64,000 bases of DNA from Candidatus Hoaglandella endobia (GCF_900044015.1 NZ_LN999835.1:460365-524364); one strand, 5' to 3'. Counted from the stretch's first letter, positions 21,284 to 33,841 are shown. Notes: a model not told the origin generated them from the letters alone. Numbers and translations are program-made.

Positions 21284-21538
21284 TTAATACATTGCCATAA
21301 GTTTAACTAAATGTTCAACTGCTTTTTTTTCATCTTCACCTTCTGCAGTTATAGTAACTACTGTACCTTGCTTTAGCCCGAGAGTTTGCAGTTTAAATAG
21401 GCTTTTTGCACTAGCACTTTTGTCGTTGGATGTTACTGTAATTTTAGAACTAAAGCCTTTAGCTTCCTTGACAAATTGTGCAGCAGGACGCGTATGTAAG
21501 CCGTTTAAAGCAGTAATCGTAATTTCTTGTTGGTACAT
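21284..21538 (-). CDS. ptsH: PTS phosphocarrier protein HPr
   Basis: Small phosphocarrier between enzyme I and the sugar-specific EIIA domains. It is 84 residues (E. coli 85) with His15 in [13 protein letters not shown], and the [13 protein letters not shown] segment around the regulatory-site region near residue 46. First gene of a ptsH-ptsI pair. It is divergent from ligA across an AT-rich gap. Confidence 0.97.
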   Translation of the reverse strand: MYQQEITITALNGLHTRPAAQFVKEAKGFSSKITVTSNDKSASAKSLFKLQTLGLKQGTVVTITAEGEDEKKAVEHLVKLMAMY

Positions 21539-22218
21539 ATTCCCCCCATTTTACTTATGATATGACACTAGTGTTACACTAAGTTAGTATAGTCTTTAAT
21601 AGTATAAGTAAGGCTTATTTTAGCCCTATAAAAAAATAATTAGGTTTTTATAAATTGATTGTAGAGCATTCACGGGTTAACTTGTTTATCTTATAATTAA
21701 CTATTAATATTAAATTATTAATATTAATTAATCTATCTAATATAGTTTTATATTTAAGTAGTAAATAGTAAAATTATTTCTTAATTATTAAGAAACTAAT
21801 TATTCTTAAACAGAAAGATCTAATAACTAGAATATTTACTTAACCATAAGTATTATATACTATTATAGTTTAAATTAACTGTAATAGTAGTAACAAGAAA
21901 ATTATTTTTTACTAAAAGTAAGATACATTTTTGTCTTATTAGTTAAAAGACAACGTACAAAGATTTTGTTATCAACTTGTGTTAAAAGCAGCTCTCATTA
22001 TACTTCTTTTACTCTATTTATTAATACTAGATTAGCGAATATTAATCAATTAATTTAAGCTATTTAATAGTTATTATTTGTTGTCCTTGATATGCTTTGA
22101 TGTTTTCAGTATTAATTATTATGAGTGCATGGAGCTATGACATAAATAACATAGAATAGTACCCTATATTAGTATGAACAACATTAATAACTAATTAATC
22201 CTGGTTACTTATATAAGT
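21539..22218. other. AT-rich gap between ptsH and ligA, no gene seen
   Basis: E. coli has cysK, cysZ and zipA between ptsH and ligA. I see no intact frame and no readable cysK or cysZ remnant; much of 21640-21900 is A/T runs. The part next to ligA may hold a zipA trace (listed separately). Promoters for ptsH must lie at its left end but none is convincing. Confidence 0.5.
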
Positions 22219-24110
<1,892 letters not shown>

Positions 24111-24129
24111 GTTTTAATCTATTAAAATA

Positions 24130-25134
24130 TTAAAATTTATTGATTAAGCCTACCGCATCGTACACTTTTGCTAGTGTCAGGCTAGCTTGGATTCGGGCTT
24201 TTTCAGCTCCTGTGCGAAGCACTTGCCTTAGATAAGTTTCGTCTGCGCGCAGGGCATAGTAACGGACCTGCAACGCGTTTAACATCTCTAATACAGCATC
24301 AGAAATTGTAGTTTTTAGATGCCCATACATTTTACCTGCAAACTTTTTTTCTAGTTTTGCCACTGGCGTGCCGGTTACTCCGGATAGAATATCAAGCAAA
24401 TTGGAAACGCCAGGCTTCGCTACTGGATCGTAGCGTATTACTGGCGGCTTATCTGAATCGGTAACTGCACGTTTAAATTTTTTCACTACAGATTTAGGAT
24501 CGTCTAGAAGAGTAATGACGTTATTACGATTAATATCAGACTTCGACATTTTCTTCAGAGGGTCTAGTAATGACATTACCCTAGCGCCAGTTTGAAGAAT
24601 AAAAGGCTCCGGTACTGTAAAAATATTGCCGTATAGAGCGTTAAAGCGCTTGGCTATATCACGGCTTAACTCTAGATGCTGTTTCTGATCTTCCCCCACA
24701 GGCACCTGATGAGTTTGATAAAGTAGAATGTCTGCCGCCATCAACACTGGATAATCAAATAATCCAACGTTGATATTTTTCACATAGCTGGCAGATTTTT
24801 CTTTGAACTGGGTCATTCTGCTTAGCTCACCGTAATAAGTATAACAGTTCAATAACCAGCCTAATTGGCTATGTTCTGGCACATGCGACTGAATAAATAC
24901 TGTGCTTTTGGTAGGATCGATACCGCAGGCCAGATACAGGGCCAAAACATCCAGCGATTTATTACGCAGTTGCTGTGCATCAAGACGGGCGGTAATAGCA
25001 TGCAGATCAACAATACAATAAATACACTCGTAATCATCTTGCATACTAACCCACTGCCGCAGTACACCAAGATAGTTACCGATGGTCAATTCTCCTGATG
25101 GCTGCGTGCCGCTAAATACGATAGGCTTAATCAT
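24130..25134 (-). CDS. trpS: Tryptophanyl-tRNA synthetase
   Basis: Class I synthetase charging tRNA-Trp. It is 334 residues, as in E. coli, with the HIGH-equivalent TIGNYLG near 18-24, the [15 protein letters not shown] nucleotide region and KMSKS near 195. It ends a trpS-rpe-aroK set on one strand, the E. coli order with aroB, damX, dam and gph removed. Confidence 0.98.
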   Translation of the reverse strand: MIKPIVFSGTQPSGELTIGNYLGVLRQWVSMQDDYECIYCIVDLHAITARLDAQQLRNKSLDVLALYLACGIDPTKSTVFIQSHVPEHSQLGWLLNCYTYYGELSRMTQFKEKSASYVKNINVGLFDYPVLMAADILLYQTHQVPVGEDQKQHLELSRDIAKRFNALYGNIFTVPEPFILQTGARVMSLLDPLKKMSKSDINRNNVITLLDDPKSVVKKFKRAVTDSDKPPVIRYDPVAKPGVSNLLDILSGVTGTPVAKLEKKFAGKMYGHLKTTISDAVLEMLNALQVRYYALRADETYLRQVLRTGAEKARIQASLTLAKVYDAVGLINKF

Positions 25135-25167
25135 GTTTAACTTTTTATATCTCTTCTTAAAGATTTG

Positions 25168-25851
25168 TTATATCTGATTTATCAATGCTCCTGCTATTTC
25201 ACGGCGCATGGCATTAATTACTGTCCGATAGTTATTCTGGCTAAAAATAGCTGAGCCTGTTACAAACATATCTGCGCCGGCAGCGGCAATGGTGCCAATA
25301 TTATCCACTTTTACGCCACCATCAACCTCTAAGCGAATATCATATCCGCTTTGATCGATAAGGCGACGTGCCTGATGCAGTTTATTAAAAGTAGAAGGTA
25401 AAAAAGACTGGCCACCGAATCCAGGGTTAACCGACATTAATAAGATGACATCAAGCTTATCTAGTACATACTCTAAACAGCTTAAAGGGGTAGCAGGATT
25501 AAAAACTAGTCCGGCTTTACATCCCTGCTCTCTAATAAGTTGCAGCGAGCGTTCAATATGTTCTGTTGCTTCGGGATGGAAAGTAATGTAGTTTGCACCT
25601 GCAGCAGCGAAATCTAGTATCAGGCTATCTACTGGTTTTACCATTAAATGTACGTCAATGGGGGCATTGATACTATAGTTACGCAAAGCCTTTAATACTA
25701 TAGGTCCTATAGTAAGATTAGGAACATAATGATTATCCATTACATCAAAATGAACTACATCAGCCCCAGCAGAAATAACCTGGGCAGTATCTTCACCTAG
25801 ACGAGCGAAATCAGCTGATAGAATAGAGGGGGCCATCAAATATTTTTTCAT
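25168..25851 (-). CDS. rpe: Ribulose-phosphate 3-epimerase
   Basis: Interconverts ribulose 5-phosphate and xylulose 5-phosphate. It is 227 residues (E. coli 225) with a TIM-barrel pattern: [30 protein letters not shown] with metal His and Asp, [18 protein letters not shown] and EVDGGVK. Works with RpiA from the start of the window. The gene is 33 bases upstream of trpS. Confidence 0.98.
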   Translation of the reverse strand: MKKYLMAPSILSADFARLGEDTAQVISAGADVVHFDVMDNHYVPNLTIGPIVLKALRNYSINAPIDVHLMVKPVDSLILDFAAAGANYITFHPEATEHIERSLQLIREQGCKAGLVFNPATPLSCLEYVLDKLDVILLMSVNPGFGGQSFLPSTFNKLHQARRLIDQSGYDIRLEVDGGVKVDNIGTIAAAGADMFVTGSAIFSQNNYRTVINAMRREIAGALINQI

Positions 25852-25889
25852 TCGTATCTATCTTCATTGAAGGTCAATTCAGCACTACA

Positions 25890-25930
25890 GAGATCTAGTG
25901 CAGCTACGGTATAGTATTTAATCAACCAGA
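25890..25930 (-). pseudogene. dam: Possible dam 3' remnant
   Basis: E. coli has dam directly upstream of rpe. On the minus strand near 25926-25906 the frame reads V-D-stop-I-L-Y-R, against V-D-E-L-L-A-L-Y-K close to the Dam C terminus. Only a few residues match, so this is a weak call. The rest of the 259-base rpe-aroK gap shows no readable aroB. Confidence 0.3.
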
Positions 25931-26110
25931 AAATATTACTCCTAAGTCACAATAAGATTAGCATCGCTTTATTATGTTTTTAGGTCTAGAAAAAAATATA
26001 ATTTATTAAATAAATAACTATTATTGATAGTTAATAGAACAATACATTTATATATTTTTATTACCTTAAATTATGGCTTTGATGGCTTTGTTAGTATTGC
26101 GTTAAGTTAT

Positions 26111-26635
26111 TTAACTACTTGTTAAGATATTGATTATTCTATTAGTAATAATTTTAGTATTTTGTTTATCGGTACTAATAGTTATATCTGCAATTTTTTT
26201 ATATAGATGATCACGATCGCGCGCTAGTTCTTCTAAAAAATCGCGTGTCGGCACTTTTAGTTGCTGTAACAGTGGTCTATGTTTATTATATTTAGTCCGG
26301 GCGAGCTGTTTTTCAATGGTTATTGTGAGATAAACAACCACACCGCGGGCGGTTAGTAGATTTTGAGTTTCCCTCATTTTTACAGAGCCGCCGCCAGTAG
26401 CCAGTATAATTCCCCTCTTTTTCGTTAATTCGTTGATAATTCTTTCTTCGCGATTGCGAAAGCTATTTTCACCTTCCAAGTCAAATACCCAGCCTATATC
26501 AACCCCAGTACTTCGCTCAATTTCTTTATCAGAATCAAAAAACTTTAAATTAAGTTGTTGAGCTAACTGACGTCCAATAGTACTTTTACCTGCACCCATA
26601 GGCCCAACTAAAAAAATATTGCGTTTTTCTGCCAT
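26111..26635 (-). CDS. aroK: Shikimate kinase I
   Basis: Phosphorylates shikimate on the way to chorismate. It is 174 residues (E. coli AroK 173) with the P-loop GPMGAGKST (11-19), the DSDKEIE substrate segment near 34, the FRNREE Arg, GGGSV near 80, and the adenine-binding RPLL. aroB, its usual neighbour, is absent here; other chorismate genes would have to be elsewhere. Confidence 0.97.
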   Translation of the reverse strand: MAEKRNIFLVGPMGAGKSTIGRQLAQQLNLKFFDSDKEIERSTGVDIGWVFDLEGENSFRNREERIINELTKKRGIILATGGGSVKMRETQNLLTARGVVVYLTITIEKQLARTKYNKHRPLLQQLKVPTRDFLEELARDRDHLYKKIADITISTDKQNTKIITNRIINILTSS

Positions 26636-26919
26636 ATAGTAGGTCTTATTTACTAAGATTATTCGTTATAATTTTTGCTCTATTAAACTATTTGCTTGCT
26701 TGGTAGTCTTATAACTAATAAAATTATTAGTTAGATTAATTTAATATATATCATTTGATATGGTATATATTAAATTATTTATCTTTAATTAAAATTATAA
26801 ATATATCTTAATATTGTAAGTAAATTAGCTGGTAGTAGCAAACTAATGCTAATTAAATTATAACTAATAGTTAGTAGTTTATAAATTAATATTGAGGTAA
26901 CCTACCTAATTTGACTAAG

Positions 26920-27354
26920 TTAGTCACGATGCTTTATTCTACACATATTATGTGTAAATATATTGTGTTCATTATAAATTAGCTGTCGCCATAATACTCG
27001 TTTTGCTTCTGCGTTATCCGCCAGCGCTGCAAGCGATGAGCTAAAAAAAGCAAACCCTTCAAACTCTCGACAGGCTTTAAGTCCAATCCACCAGCAGTGA
27101 CAGCACACGTCGTCTGGTAACATCATTACCTGTTTAGGCGTCAGAGCATAAATTTGTTCTGGAGTTAGCTTCAAACTGCGTGCTATATCGGCTACCAGCG
27201 GTAGATTTACTTGAGGAGGTGAATTAGCTACTAATAATAAATAAACATTATTGGGTAATTTAACCGTAAATTCTCCCTGCAATAATGAATGACGTCGCAG
27301 TTTCCATTGGGTAATTCCCAGTCGTTTTAACATCCAGTCGCGCTTTGTTGTCAT
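26920..27354 (-). CDS. holD: DNA polymerase III psi subunit
   Basis: Small subunit that links the clamp loader (DnaX collar) to chi and single-strand-binding protein. I start at ATG 27354 (MTTKRDWMLKRLGITQW, 144 residues, E. coli 137), where the E. coli protein begins; a GTG five codons upstream is also in frame. The N-terminal MTxxRDWxLxxLGITQW segment is the part known to bind DnaX. LPxxVxLLxVAN, LTPKQVMMLP and the C-terminal WRQL-YNEHN match the family. The divergent neighbour rsmC has decayed. Confidence 0.92.
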   Translation of the reverse strand: MTTKRDWMLKRLGITQWKLRRHSLLQGEFTVKLPNNVYLLLVANSPPQVNLPLVADIARSLKLTPEQIYALTPKQVMMLPDDVCCHCWWIGLKACREFEGFAFFSSSLAALADNAEAKRVLWRQLIYNEHNIFTHNMCRIKHRD

Positions 27355-27579
27355 TTTCTTGTTATTCACTAACCATAATTTATAATCGTAATAGTTGATT
27401 CATTCTTCGTCAGCAAAAAAAAATGTTTTAAAAGAAAATTATAATAGCCGTTGATATATAGCATTCATATGTAGGTTTTTACGGGTTCATACTGCTTGGT
27501 ATAAACATACCAAGCTAGTAGAGGGCTTTGATATACTAACTTTATTTTTGAAGTCATAAGCAGTACAGAAGTAATGTTA

Positions 27580-27780
27580 GAAGCGTGGTGCCCAACTTCT
27601 CAAAAAAAGACAGCTAATAATTGTTACTTTTTACCTTAAATCTACCAGATTGTAACTAATATCGTCCGGCAGCGCCTACGCTGGCAGCTAGGTATGTTAC
27701 TTTTATTGAAAGCTTTTCTTTCTTAAGCTGATCTACTTGATAAAGTATTTGGTAGCTATCACATATGTTTGCACAAGATA
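27580..27780 (+). pseudogene. rsmC: Decayed rsmC (16S rRNA methyltransferase)
   Basis: E. coli has rsmC divergent from holD. At 27586 the plus strand reads W-C-P, then K-K-T-A and L-P, against WPKNKPEA...LLP. At 27727-27775 it reads ADLLDKV..SYHICLH, against ADYAPLNKVDSARRCGLY. The distance between the two anchor points is 141 bases, against about 138 in E. coli. Stops and frame changes lie between. The remaining parts of the 27355-27945 gap are not recognisable. Confidence 0.72.
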
Positions 27781-27945
27781 GTCATCTTAAAGTTGATCAA
27801 GCGTTTAATAAACTAAAATATGTAGAGTGCGTTTTTCAGTAAACAAACGCAAAATTACAGAATCATCTATTTTTCTTAATTTAATTAAAATCATTACTAA
27901 TGAACTTAGTACCAATTAATTTAATACTACGTTAATATATGTTAT

Positions 27946-28030
27946 TGGTGCCGAAGGCCGGATTTGAACCGGCATACCTGAAGGTGGTTGATTTTGAATC
28001 AACTGCGTCTACCAATTTCGCCACTTCGGC
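27946..28030 (-). tRNA. leuX: tRNA-Leu (anticodon CAA)
   Basis: Class II tRNA on the minus strand: acceptor GCCGAAG/CTTCGGC, D loop with AAATTGGTAGACGC, anticodon stem GTTGA/TCAAC around TTCAAAA (anticodon CAA), long variable arm, T loop GGTTCAAATCC, and an encoded CCA. It resembles E. coli leuX strongly. Confidence 0.95.
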
Positions 28031-28339
28031 ATACAATGATATTATATAAATTGATAAATAATAATCTGCTTTTTAATGTTAGCTATATTTCATACAAAGC
28101 ATTGAATCTTAAAATTTACTCATATTGACCTAGACTAGGTATGAATAACTATACTATAATTACATAGTATATATTTTTGAATAAAACTGTAATTTAGAAT
28201 AATTATTTTAATTTAAAATTAAATGGCATTTTTAAAATTTAAAATTAAAAAAACAGCCATTTTTTGTTTATTTGAAACATCTTTATCAGTTACCATCATT
28301 AACTACTCTTATTTATATTTCATAAAAGCATATTTTACT
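28031..28339. other. AT-rich gap between tRNA-Leu and metG
   Basis: No gene or remnant is recognisable. The metG frame extends open through the right 117 bases, but that part has no similarity to MetRS and I treat it as leader. No clear ribosome-binding site precedes the metG ATG. Confidence 0.5.
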
Positions 28340-30025
28340 ATGACTCAAGTAGCAAAGAAAATATTGGTAACTTGTGCATTACCATACGCTAATGGTTCCA
28401 TTCATCTTGGCCATATGCTAGAGCATATTCAGGCAGATATCTGGGTTCGTTACCAACGAATGCGTGGTAATCAGGTTTATTTTATCTGTGCCGATGACGC
28501 TCATGGTACCCCTATTATGCTAAAAGCGCAACAGTTGGGTATAACCCCTGAAGCGATGATAAATAAAATTAACCTAGAGCATCAGAAAGATTTTAAAGGG
28601 TTTAATATAAGTTATGACAACTACCATTCAACGCATAGCGAGGAAAATTACGCGTTGTCTAAGATTATCTATCAGAGGCTAAAAGAGAATGGTTTTATTA
28701 AATCACATAATATTGCTCAGTTATTCGATCCAGAAAAAGGTATGTTTCTGCCCGATCGTTTTGTAAGAGGAAGCTGCCCAAAATGTTATTCATCTGATCA
28801 ATATGGTGATAATTGTGAAGTCTGTGGTACAACCTATAATCCGACTGATCTCATTAATCCTAAGTCTGCTGTTTCTGGAGTCACCCCAGAAATAAGGGAA
28901 TCCGAGCATATTTTCTTTGATTTGCCAGCTTTCAGTGAGATGCTACAGGCTTGGACGCGCTCCGGAGCACTACAAGAGCAAGTAGCAAATAAAATGCAAG
29001 AGTGGTTCGCATCAGGATTAAAGCAGTGGGATATTTGCCGTGATGCACCCTATTTCGGTTTTGAAGTACCAGATTCACCGGGTAAATACTTTTATGTCTG
29101 GCTTGATGCTCCTATCGGTTATATGGGTTCTTTTGAGAATCTCTGTCGTAAACGCAGTAACATCAGTTTTGATGAGTTTTGGAATATTGATTCCAAAGCA
29201 GATCTTTACCATTTTATTGGTAAAGATATCGTTTATTTTCATAGTCTATTTTGGTCGGCCATACTAGAAGGCAGCCATTTTCGCAAGCCAACCAATTTGT
29301 TTGTTCATGGCTATTTGACTGTTAACGGCACTAAGATGTCTAAATCAAGGGGTATATTCATTAAAGCCAGTACCTATTTAGCATATCTGGATGCGGATTG
29401 CTTACGTTATTATTATGCAGCTAAACTGTCTTCTCGCATAGATGATATTGATCTCAACCTAAAAGACTTTGTGCAACGGGTGAATGCCGATATAGTCAAT
29501 AAAGTTGTAAATCTAGCTTCGCGTAATGCGAGCTTTATTAATAAACGCTTTAATGGCCAATTATCTACTAAATCTAGCCTTACCGATCAGGCTCTGTATG
29601 ATACTTTTGTTGAGGCTGCAATATCTATAGGTGAGGCTTATAGCAATAGGGAAACTAGCCGTGCTATCCGCAAGATCATGGCACTGGCAGATCTAGCAAA
29701 TCGCTATGTGGATGAACAGGCTCCCTGGAGCGTAGCGAAGCAAAAGGGACGAGATGAAGATCTGCAAAAAATATGTTCAATGGGTATTGAACTATTCCGA
29801 TTATTGATGACGTATTTAAAACCGGTTCTACCATCGCTCGCAGAGCGAGCTGAAGTATTTCTCAATTCATCGCTGACTTGGAACTCTATCGAGTCTCCGC
29901 TAGGTGCCCACCGTATTCGGTCTTTTAAGACATTATTTAACCGTATCGAAATGGCTACTGTAGAGAACATGATTAATACTTCAATCCAGGAAGCAGCAAT
30001 GGCTAATGAGCCAGCAAGATGCTAA
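28340..30025 (+). CDS. metG: Methionyl-tRNA synthetase, C-terminal domain missing
   Basis: Charges initiator and elongator tRNA-Met. I start at ATG 28340 ([19 protein letters not shown]), the E. coli start; 561 residues against 677. Present: the HIGH motif HLGHMLEH near 22-29, the zinc knuckle with CPKC...CEVC, KMSKS near 332 and the anticodon-binding domain with [13 protein letters not shown]. It stops at the border to the C-terminal EMAP/Trbp111-type domain that dimerises the E. coli enzyme. The catalytic core alone is known to be active as a monomer in the family. Confidence 0.97.
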   Translation: MTQVAKKILVTCALPYANGSIHLGHMLEHIQADIWVRYQRMRGNQVYFICADDAHGTPIMLKAQQLGITPEAMINKINLEHQKDFKGFNISYDNYHSTHSEENYALSKIIYQRLKENGFIKSHNIAQLFDPEKGMFLPDRFVRGSCPKCYSSDQYGDNCEVCGTTYNPTDLINPKSAVSGVTPEIRESEHIFFDLPAFSEMLQAWTRSGALQEQVANKMQEWFASGLKQWDICRDAPYFGFEVPDSPGKYFYVWLDAPIGYMGSFENLCRKRSNISFDEFWNIDSKADLYHFIGKDIVYFHSLFWSAILEGSHFRKPTNLFVHGYLTVNGTKMSKSRGIFIKASTYLAYLDADCLRYYYAAKLSSRIDDIDLNLKDFVQRVNADIVNKVVNLASRNASFINKRFNGQLSTKSSLTDQALYDTFVEAAISIGEAYSNRETSRAIRKIMALADLANRYVDEQAPWSVAKQKGRDEDLQKICSMGIELFRLLMTYLKPVLPSLAERAEVFLNSSLTWNSIESPLGAHRIRSFKTLFNRIEMATVENMINTSIQEAAMANEPARC

Positions 30026-30205
30026 AGGCTGCTAAAACATTAATAAAAATAAACCCGATTACTATCGGATAGTCTCTAGATTGCTTATCTATCTAAAAAT
30101 AAAAAAAGAAATTTATACATTTTTTAGAACACCACCTAACTATTAAAATGTAATAGTGATAGCTAAATTAGCGCTATTCTAAAAGTCGATATAAAATAAA
30201 CATGG

Positions 30206-31435
30206 ATGTATGATGTTATGAAAGGAGCTCCCCCGTTAATTAGAGCGCTATTGCTTACGTCATTAATTTTAACAATCGGACGCGGGCTAACGCTACCGTT
30301 TCTAGCTATTTTTTTAACACAACAACGCTTTATGACACCCGTGCAAACTGGGTTAGTACTGGGCGCCGGTTTAACTTTAGCTATTTTGTTAAGCCTATAT
30401 GGTGGTTATCTAGTAGATAGCTTTCCTAAGACACGCTTAATTTTATGCTCTATGGTATGTTTGGGTGTTAGCTTTTTCTTGTTACCTTTAACCGCTTCAG
30501 TAATATTTCTTATTATACTGATGGCGTTAATAAACTTTTCTTACTCACTCTTCAGTCTGAGTATAAAAGCTATTTTGGCAGAATGGCTGACAGTCAGCGA
30601 TCGCATTAAGGCTTTTTCTGCTAACCATACTCTAGTTAACGTGGGTTGGGCAGTTGGTCCTCCTCTTAGCGTTGCGATAGCCGTTAAGCATCCGCTATCT
30701 CCTTTTTTTTTAGCTGGTATTATAAGTTTAATGGCCACTTTGCTATTGGGTAAATTGCTACCAAACTTCGGATCTACGCCACAGCAAAAGGTAGAGAAAA
30801 GCTCGTCTGTGACTAAACAACGATATAATTTTAGCCAAACATTATCTATTCTAAGCCGTGATTGGCGTTTTGTTTGGTTCATTCTCGGTGGCACACTTGG
30901 TAGTTTTGTTAGTAGCCAATTTGCAAGCTGCATTTCCCAATATTTAATGATTGCCTTTGATCCTGACTTTGCCTATAAGGTATTAGGCATAATTTTGCCA
31001 ATAAATGCCAGTATCGTTGTTTTGTTACAATACTTAATTAGCCGTAATATTACCCGTGAGGCTCTAATGAAATGGCTCACCTTTGGTAGTATATTTTTTC
31101 TTTGCGGACTAATATTAATTATTTTTGCGCAGCGCTCTATTCAATTATGGATTATAGCTATCGCTATTTTCTCGCTTGGAGAGATTATTTTCATTCCAGT
31201 TGAATATATATTTGTCGATTTTATAGCACCTACCAATCTAAAAGGTAGCTATTACGGCATGCAAAATATCAGTAGTCTGGGTGGTGCGGTCAATCCTTTA
31301 TTAACCGGCATATTACTAACATATACACCACCAATAACTATCTTTGTAGTAATGATGTTGGCAACACTATTAAGTTTATATTTATTTTTGAAAGGTTTTC
31401 TTCTAGCTATAAAGTGTAGTCGTACTGGCGAGTAA
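30206..31435 (+). CDS. ydeE: Major facilitator transporter, YdeE-like
   Basis: A 409-residue membrane protein with about 12 hydrophobic segments. It resembles E. coli YdeE, an MFS exporter linked to dipeptide efflux: LLLTSLILTIGRGLTLPFL near the start, ALINFSYSLFS, TLVNVGWAVGPPL, FASCISQYLMI, ILPINASIVVLLQYLI and GEIIFIPVEYIFVDFIAP. Start may be at 30206 or at ATG 30218; neither has a clear ribosome-binding site. It is the only transporter in the window apart from the PTS proteins. Substrate in this organism is unknown. Confidence 0.85.
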   Translation: MYDVMKGAPPLIRALLLTSLILTIGRGLTLPFLAIFLTQQRFMTPVQTGLVLGAGLTLAILLSLYGGYLVDSFPKTRLILCSMVCLGVSFFLLPLTASVIFLIILMALINFSYSLFSLSIKAILAEWLTVSDRIKAFSANHTLVNVGWAVGPPLSVAIAVKHPLSPFFLAGIISLMATLLLGKLLPNFGSTPQQKVEKSSSVTKQRYNFSQTLSILSRDWRFVWFILGGTLGSFVSSQFASCISQYLMIAFDPDFAYKVLGIILPINASIVVLLQYLISRNITREALMKWLTFGSIFFLCGLILIIFAQRSIQLWIIAIAIFSLGEIIFIPVEYIFVDFIAPTNLKGSYYGMQNISSLGGAVNPLLTGILLTYTPPITIFVVMMLATLLSLYLFLKGFLLAIKCSRTGE

Positions 31436-31538
31436 TAGTATTATTTTGTAAAAACATAGATCCTACATAAAATAGTAAATTAGTAATTTACAGGTAACTG
31501 CTTAAAAGATAATAGTTACGGAAACCGGCTTATCATAA

Positions 31539-31557
31539 CCTCCTTCTAGGAGGCAGA
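31539..31557 (+). terminator. Hairpin after the YdeE-like gene
   Basis: CCTCC and GGAGG pair around TTCTA, followed by CAGATTTT. A short stem with a weak T run, about 100 bases past the stop. Confidence 0.35.
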
Positions 31558-31656
31558 TTTTAACTAAAAAACTAAAATACATTTTTTAAAATTATTGATA
31601 TTTTTAAAGAAAAATTCTATTTATTTCTATAAATAAAGCTTATCTGCTTTTTAAGC

Positions 31657-31715
31657 AATACGGCTTATTTTTTACAATCTCTCAATTTAAGAGGCGTAAA
31701 TTTAGTGGTTTTTAA
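31657..31715 (+). pseudogene. yheO: Decayed yheO 3' end
   Basis: E. coli has yheO immediately before tusD. At 31657 the plus strand reads NTAYFL, against HTVYLY, and at 31683-31715 QFKRRKFSG followed by F-stop, against QFKSGDFQG, the last part of the YheO helix-turn-helix protein. One frame change lies between. The remnant ends four bases before the tusD start, as in the original operon. Confidence 0.78.
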
Positions 31716-31718
31716 GCA

Positions 31719-32111
31719 GTGAGTCTTCTTTATTGTTTGATGGTTACTGGCCCGGCTTATGGTAACCAACGCGCTAGCAGTGCATTGCAGTTTTCGCAAG
31801 CACTATTTGCGAGTGGGCACCAAATTAGCACCATCTTTTTCTATCAAGAAGGGGTATATAATGCCAACCGCTTTAGTGCTCCGGCTATTGATGAGGTGGA
31901 TATTGTACGTGCTTGGCATAAGCTAGCGACACAGTATCAGATTACCCTGCATGTCTGTATTGCCGCTGCGCTACGTCGCGGTGTAACCAATGCTGAGCAA
32001 GCGGAACTAATTGCTTTAGCCGGAGATAATCTCCAGTCGAGCTTTCATCTCAGCGGCCTAGGCAAACTAGCTGAGGCCTTGCTCGAATGCGATCGTTTTA
32101 TTCAGTTTTAG
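31719..32111 (+). CDS. tusD: Sulfurtransferase subunit TusD
   Basis: Part of the TusBCD complex that passes sulfur from TusA to TusE for 2-thiolation of wobble U34. It is 130 residues from a GTG start (E. coli 128), with [29 protein letters not shown] and the [13 protein letters not shown] segment whose Cys (80 here, 78 in E. coli) carries the persulfide. An ATG seven codons in would cut the first beta strand, so I keep GTG. First of three tightly packed genes. Confidence 0.95.
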   Translation: MSLLYCLMVTGPAYGNQRASSALQFSQALFASGHQISTIFFYQEGVYNANRFSAPAIDEVDIVRAWHKLATQYQITLHVCIAAALRRGVTNAEQAELIALAGDNLQSSFHLSGLGKLAEALLECDRFIQF

Positions 32112-32115
32112 AAAA

Positions 32116-32478
32116 ATGAATAGTATTGCATTTGTTTTCACCTCCGGACCGCATGGCTCTGCCGCTGGAAGAGAAGGATTAGATGCTCTGCTGGCGACTT
32201 CTGTACTAAATGAAGATATCGGTGTTTTTTTTATTTCAGACGGCGTTTTATTGCTACTGGCACAGCAGCAGCCAGCGCATATTTTAGCGCGGAACTTTAT
32301 TGCTACTTTCGGCGTTCTATCACTGTATGATAAGTATCAACTATACATTTGCGCTGACTCGGTAGCTGAGAGAGGACTAGTTACTAACGCTAGTAGCTGG
32401 GTGCTAAAACCTAAATTGCTACCGGCAAAAGAATGGCGCAAGTGCCTAGATAACTTTAATTTTATGTTGACGTTCTAA
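32116..32478 (+). CDS. tusC: Sulfurtransferase subunit TusC
   Basis: Second subunit of the TusBCD sulfur relay. It is 120 residues (E. coli 119): [37 protein letters not shown] and the C-terminal NFMLTF. It begins four bases after tusD and is followed by tusB after 14 bases, so the three are one transcript. Confidence 0.95.
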   Translation: MNSIAFVFTSGPHGSAAGREGLDALLATSVLNEDIGVFFISDGVLLLLAQQQPAHILARNFIATFGVLSLYDKYQLYICADSVAERGLVTNASSWVLKPKLLPAKEWRKCLDNFNFMLTF

Positions 32479-32492
32479 ACTAATAAGTACAG

Positions 32493-32780
32493 ATGCTATA
32501 TATTCTGAGTCGTTCTCCATATAATTTTGATCTCAAGGCTCTGCTACGTACCGTACAGCTAGGCGATTGTCTGCTATTACTGTCTGATGGTGTTATTGCT
32601 GGTCTTTCAGGAACATCGGCCTGGCGTCTACTTAGCGCTACTAATTTAACTCTCTATGCTCTTTTAAATGATATTACAGCTCGAGGGCTGACAACTTATT
32701 TTTCGCGTAATATAATAATGATTAGTTATACTGATTTTGTTGGCTTGACAGAAAAACACCCACAGTGTATGGCATGGTAA
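32493..32780 (+). CDS. tusB: Sulfurtransferase subunit TusB
   Basis: Third subunit of TusBCD. It is 95 residues, the same as E. coli: LLLLSDGVIAGL, LYALLNDITARGLT, and the C-terminal ISYTDFVGLTEKHPQCMAW. The tus genes sit before rpsL as in E. coli. Confidence 0.95.
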   Translation: MLYILSRSPYNFDLKALLRTVQLGDCLLLLSDGVIAGLSGTSAWRLLSATNLTLYALLNDITARGLTTYFSRNIIMISYTDFVGLTEKHPQCMAW

Positions 32781-32821
32781 GTGATTATAAAATTATATAT
32801 TTTACATCATATATACTTATC

Positions 32822-32850
32822 TTGACACTGTTATCTGTTAGATATATAAT
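32822..32850 (+). promoter_or_regulatory. Consensus sigma-70 promoter of the rpsL operon
   Basis: TTGACA at 32822-32827 and TATAAT at 32845-32850 are both perfect and separated by exactly 17 bases, about 90 bases before rpsL. Confidence 0.85.
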
Positions 32851-32940
32851 TTTTGCTTTTTAGTTATTCATTTCTTCTTATCATTTAGAATAAAAGAAAA
32901 AATACATTTTTTAAGTAAAAAAATCTAGGAACTGTATTAA

Positions 32941-33315
<375 letters not shown>

Positions 33316-33370
33316 GATGAAGTACTTGATCTAATTTTGAATAATTATGAATTAGCAATGGAGTATATTT

Positions 33371-33841
33371 ATGCCACGGCGTCGCGTTATTAGTCAACGT
33401 AAAATACTGCCAGATCCGAAGTTTGGATCTGAGCTTTTAGCAAAATTTATTAATATTTTGATGGTCAATGGTAAGAAATCTACAGCAGAAGCAATCGTCT
33501 ATACTGCACTTGAGACCATTGCTCAGCGTTCTGGTAAAAACCATCTGGAAGTTTTTGAAATTGCACTAGATAATGTGCGTCCAACTGTTGAAGTCAAGTC
33601 GCGCCGTGTTGGTGGGTCAACCTATCAGGTCCCAGTAGAAGTTCGTCCGATCCGTCGTCATGCCCTTGCAATGCGTTGGATCGTTGAAGCTGCTCGTAAG
33701 CGCAGTGATAAATCTATGGCTCTGCGTTTAGCAAACGAACTTTCCAATGCAGCAGAAAATAAAGGTACTGCTGTGAAGAAACGTGAAGATGTTCACCGTA
33801 TGGCAGATGCAAATAAGGCCTTTACTCATTATCGCTGGTAA
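33371..33841 (+). CDS. rpsG: 30S ribosomal protein S7
   Basis: Primary 16S rRNA-binding protein of the 30S head. It is 156 residues with [17 protein letters not shown], the [15 protein letters not shown] loop and the C-terminal [13 protein letters not shown] helix. In E. coli S7 represses its operon through the rpsL-rpsG gap; that gap is 55 bases here and its structure is not obvious. Confidence 0.99.
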   Translation: MPRRRVISQRKILPDPKFGSELLAKFINILMVNGKKSTAEAIVYTALETIAQRSGKNHLEVFEIALDNVRPTVEVKSRRVGGSTYQVPVEVRPIRRHALAMRWIVEAARKRSDKSMALRLANELSNAAENKGTAVKKREDVHRMADANKAFTHYRW

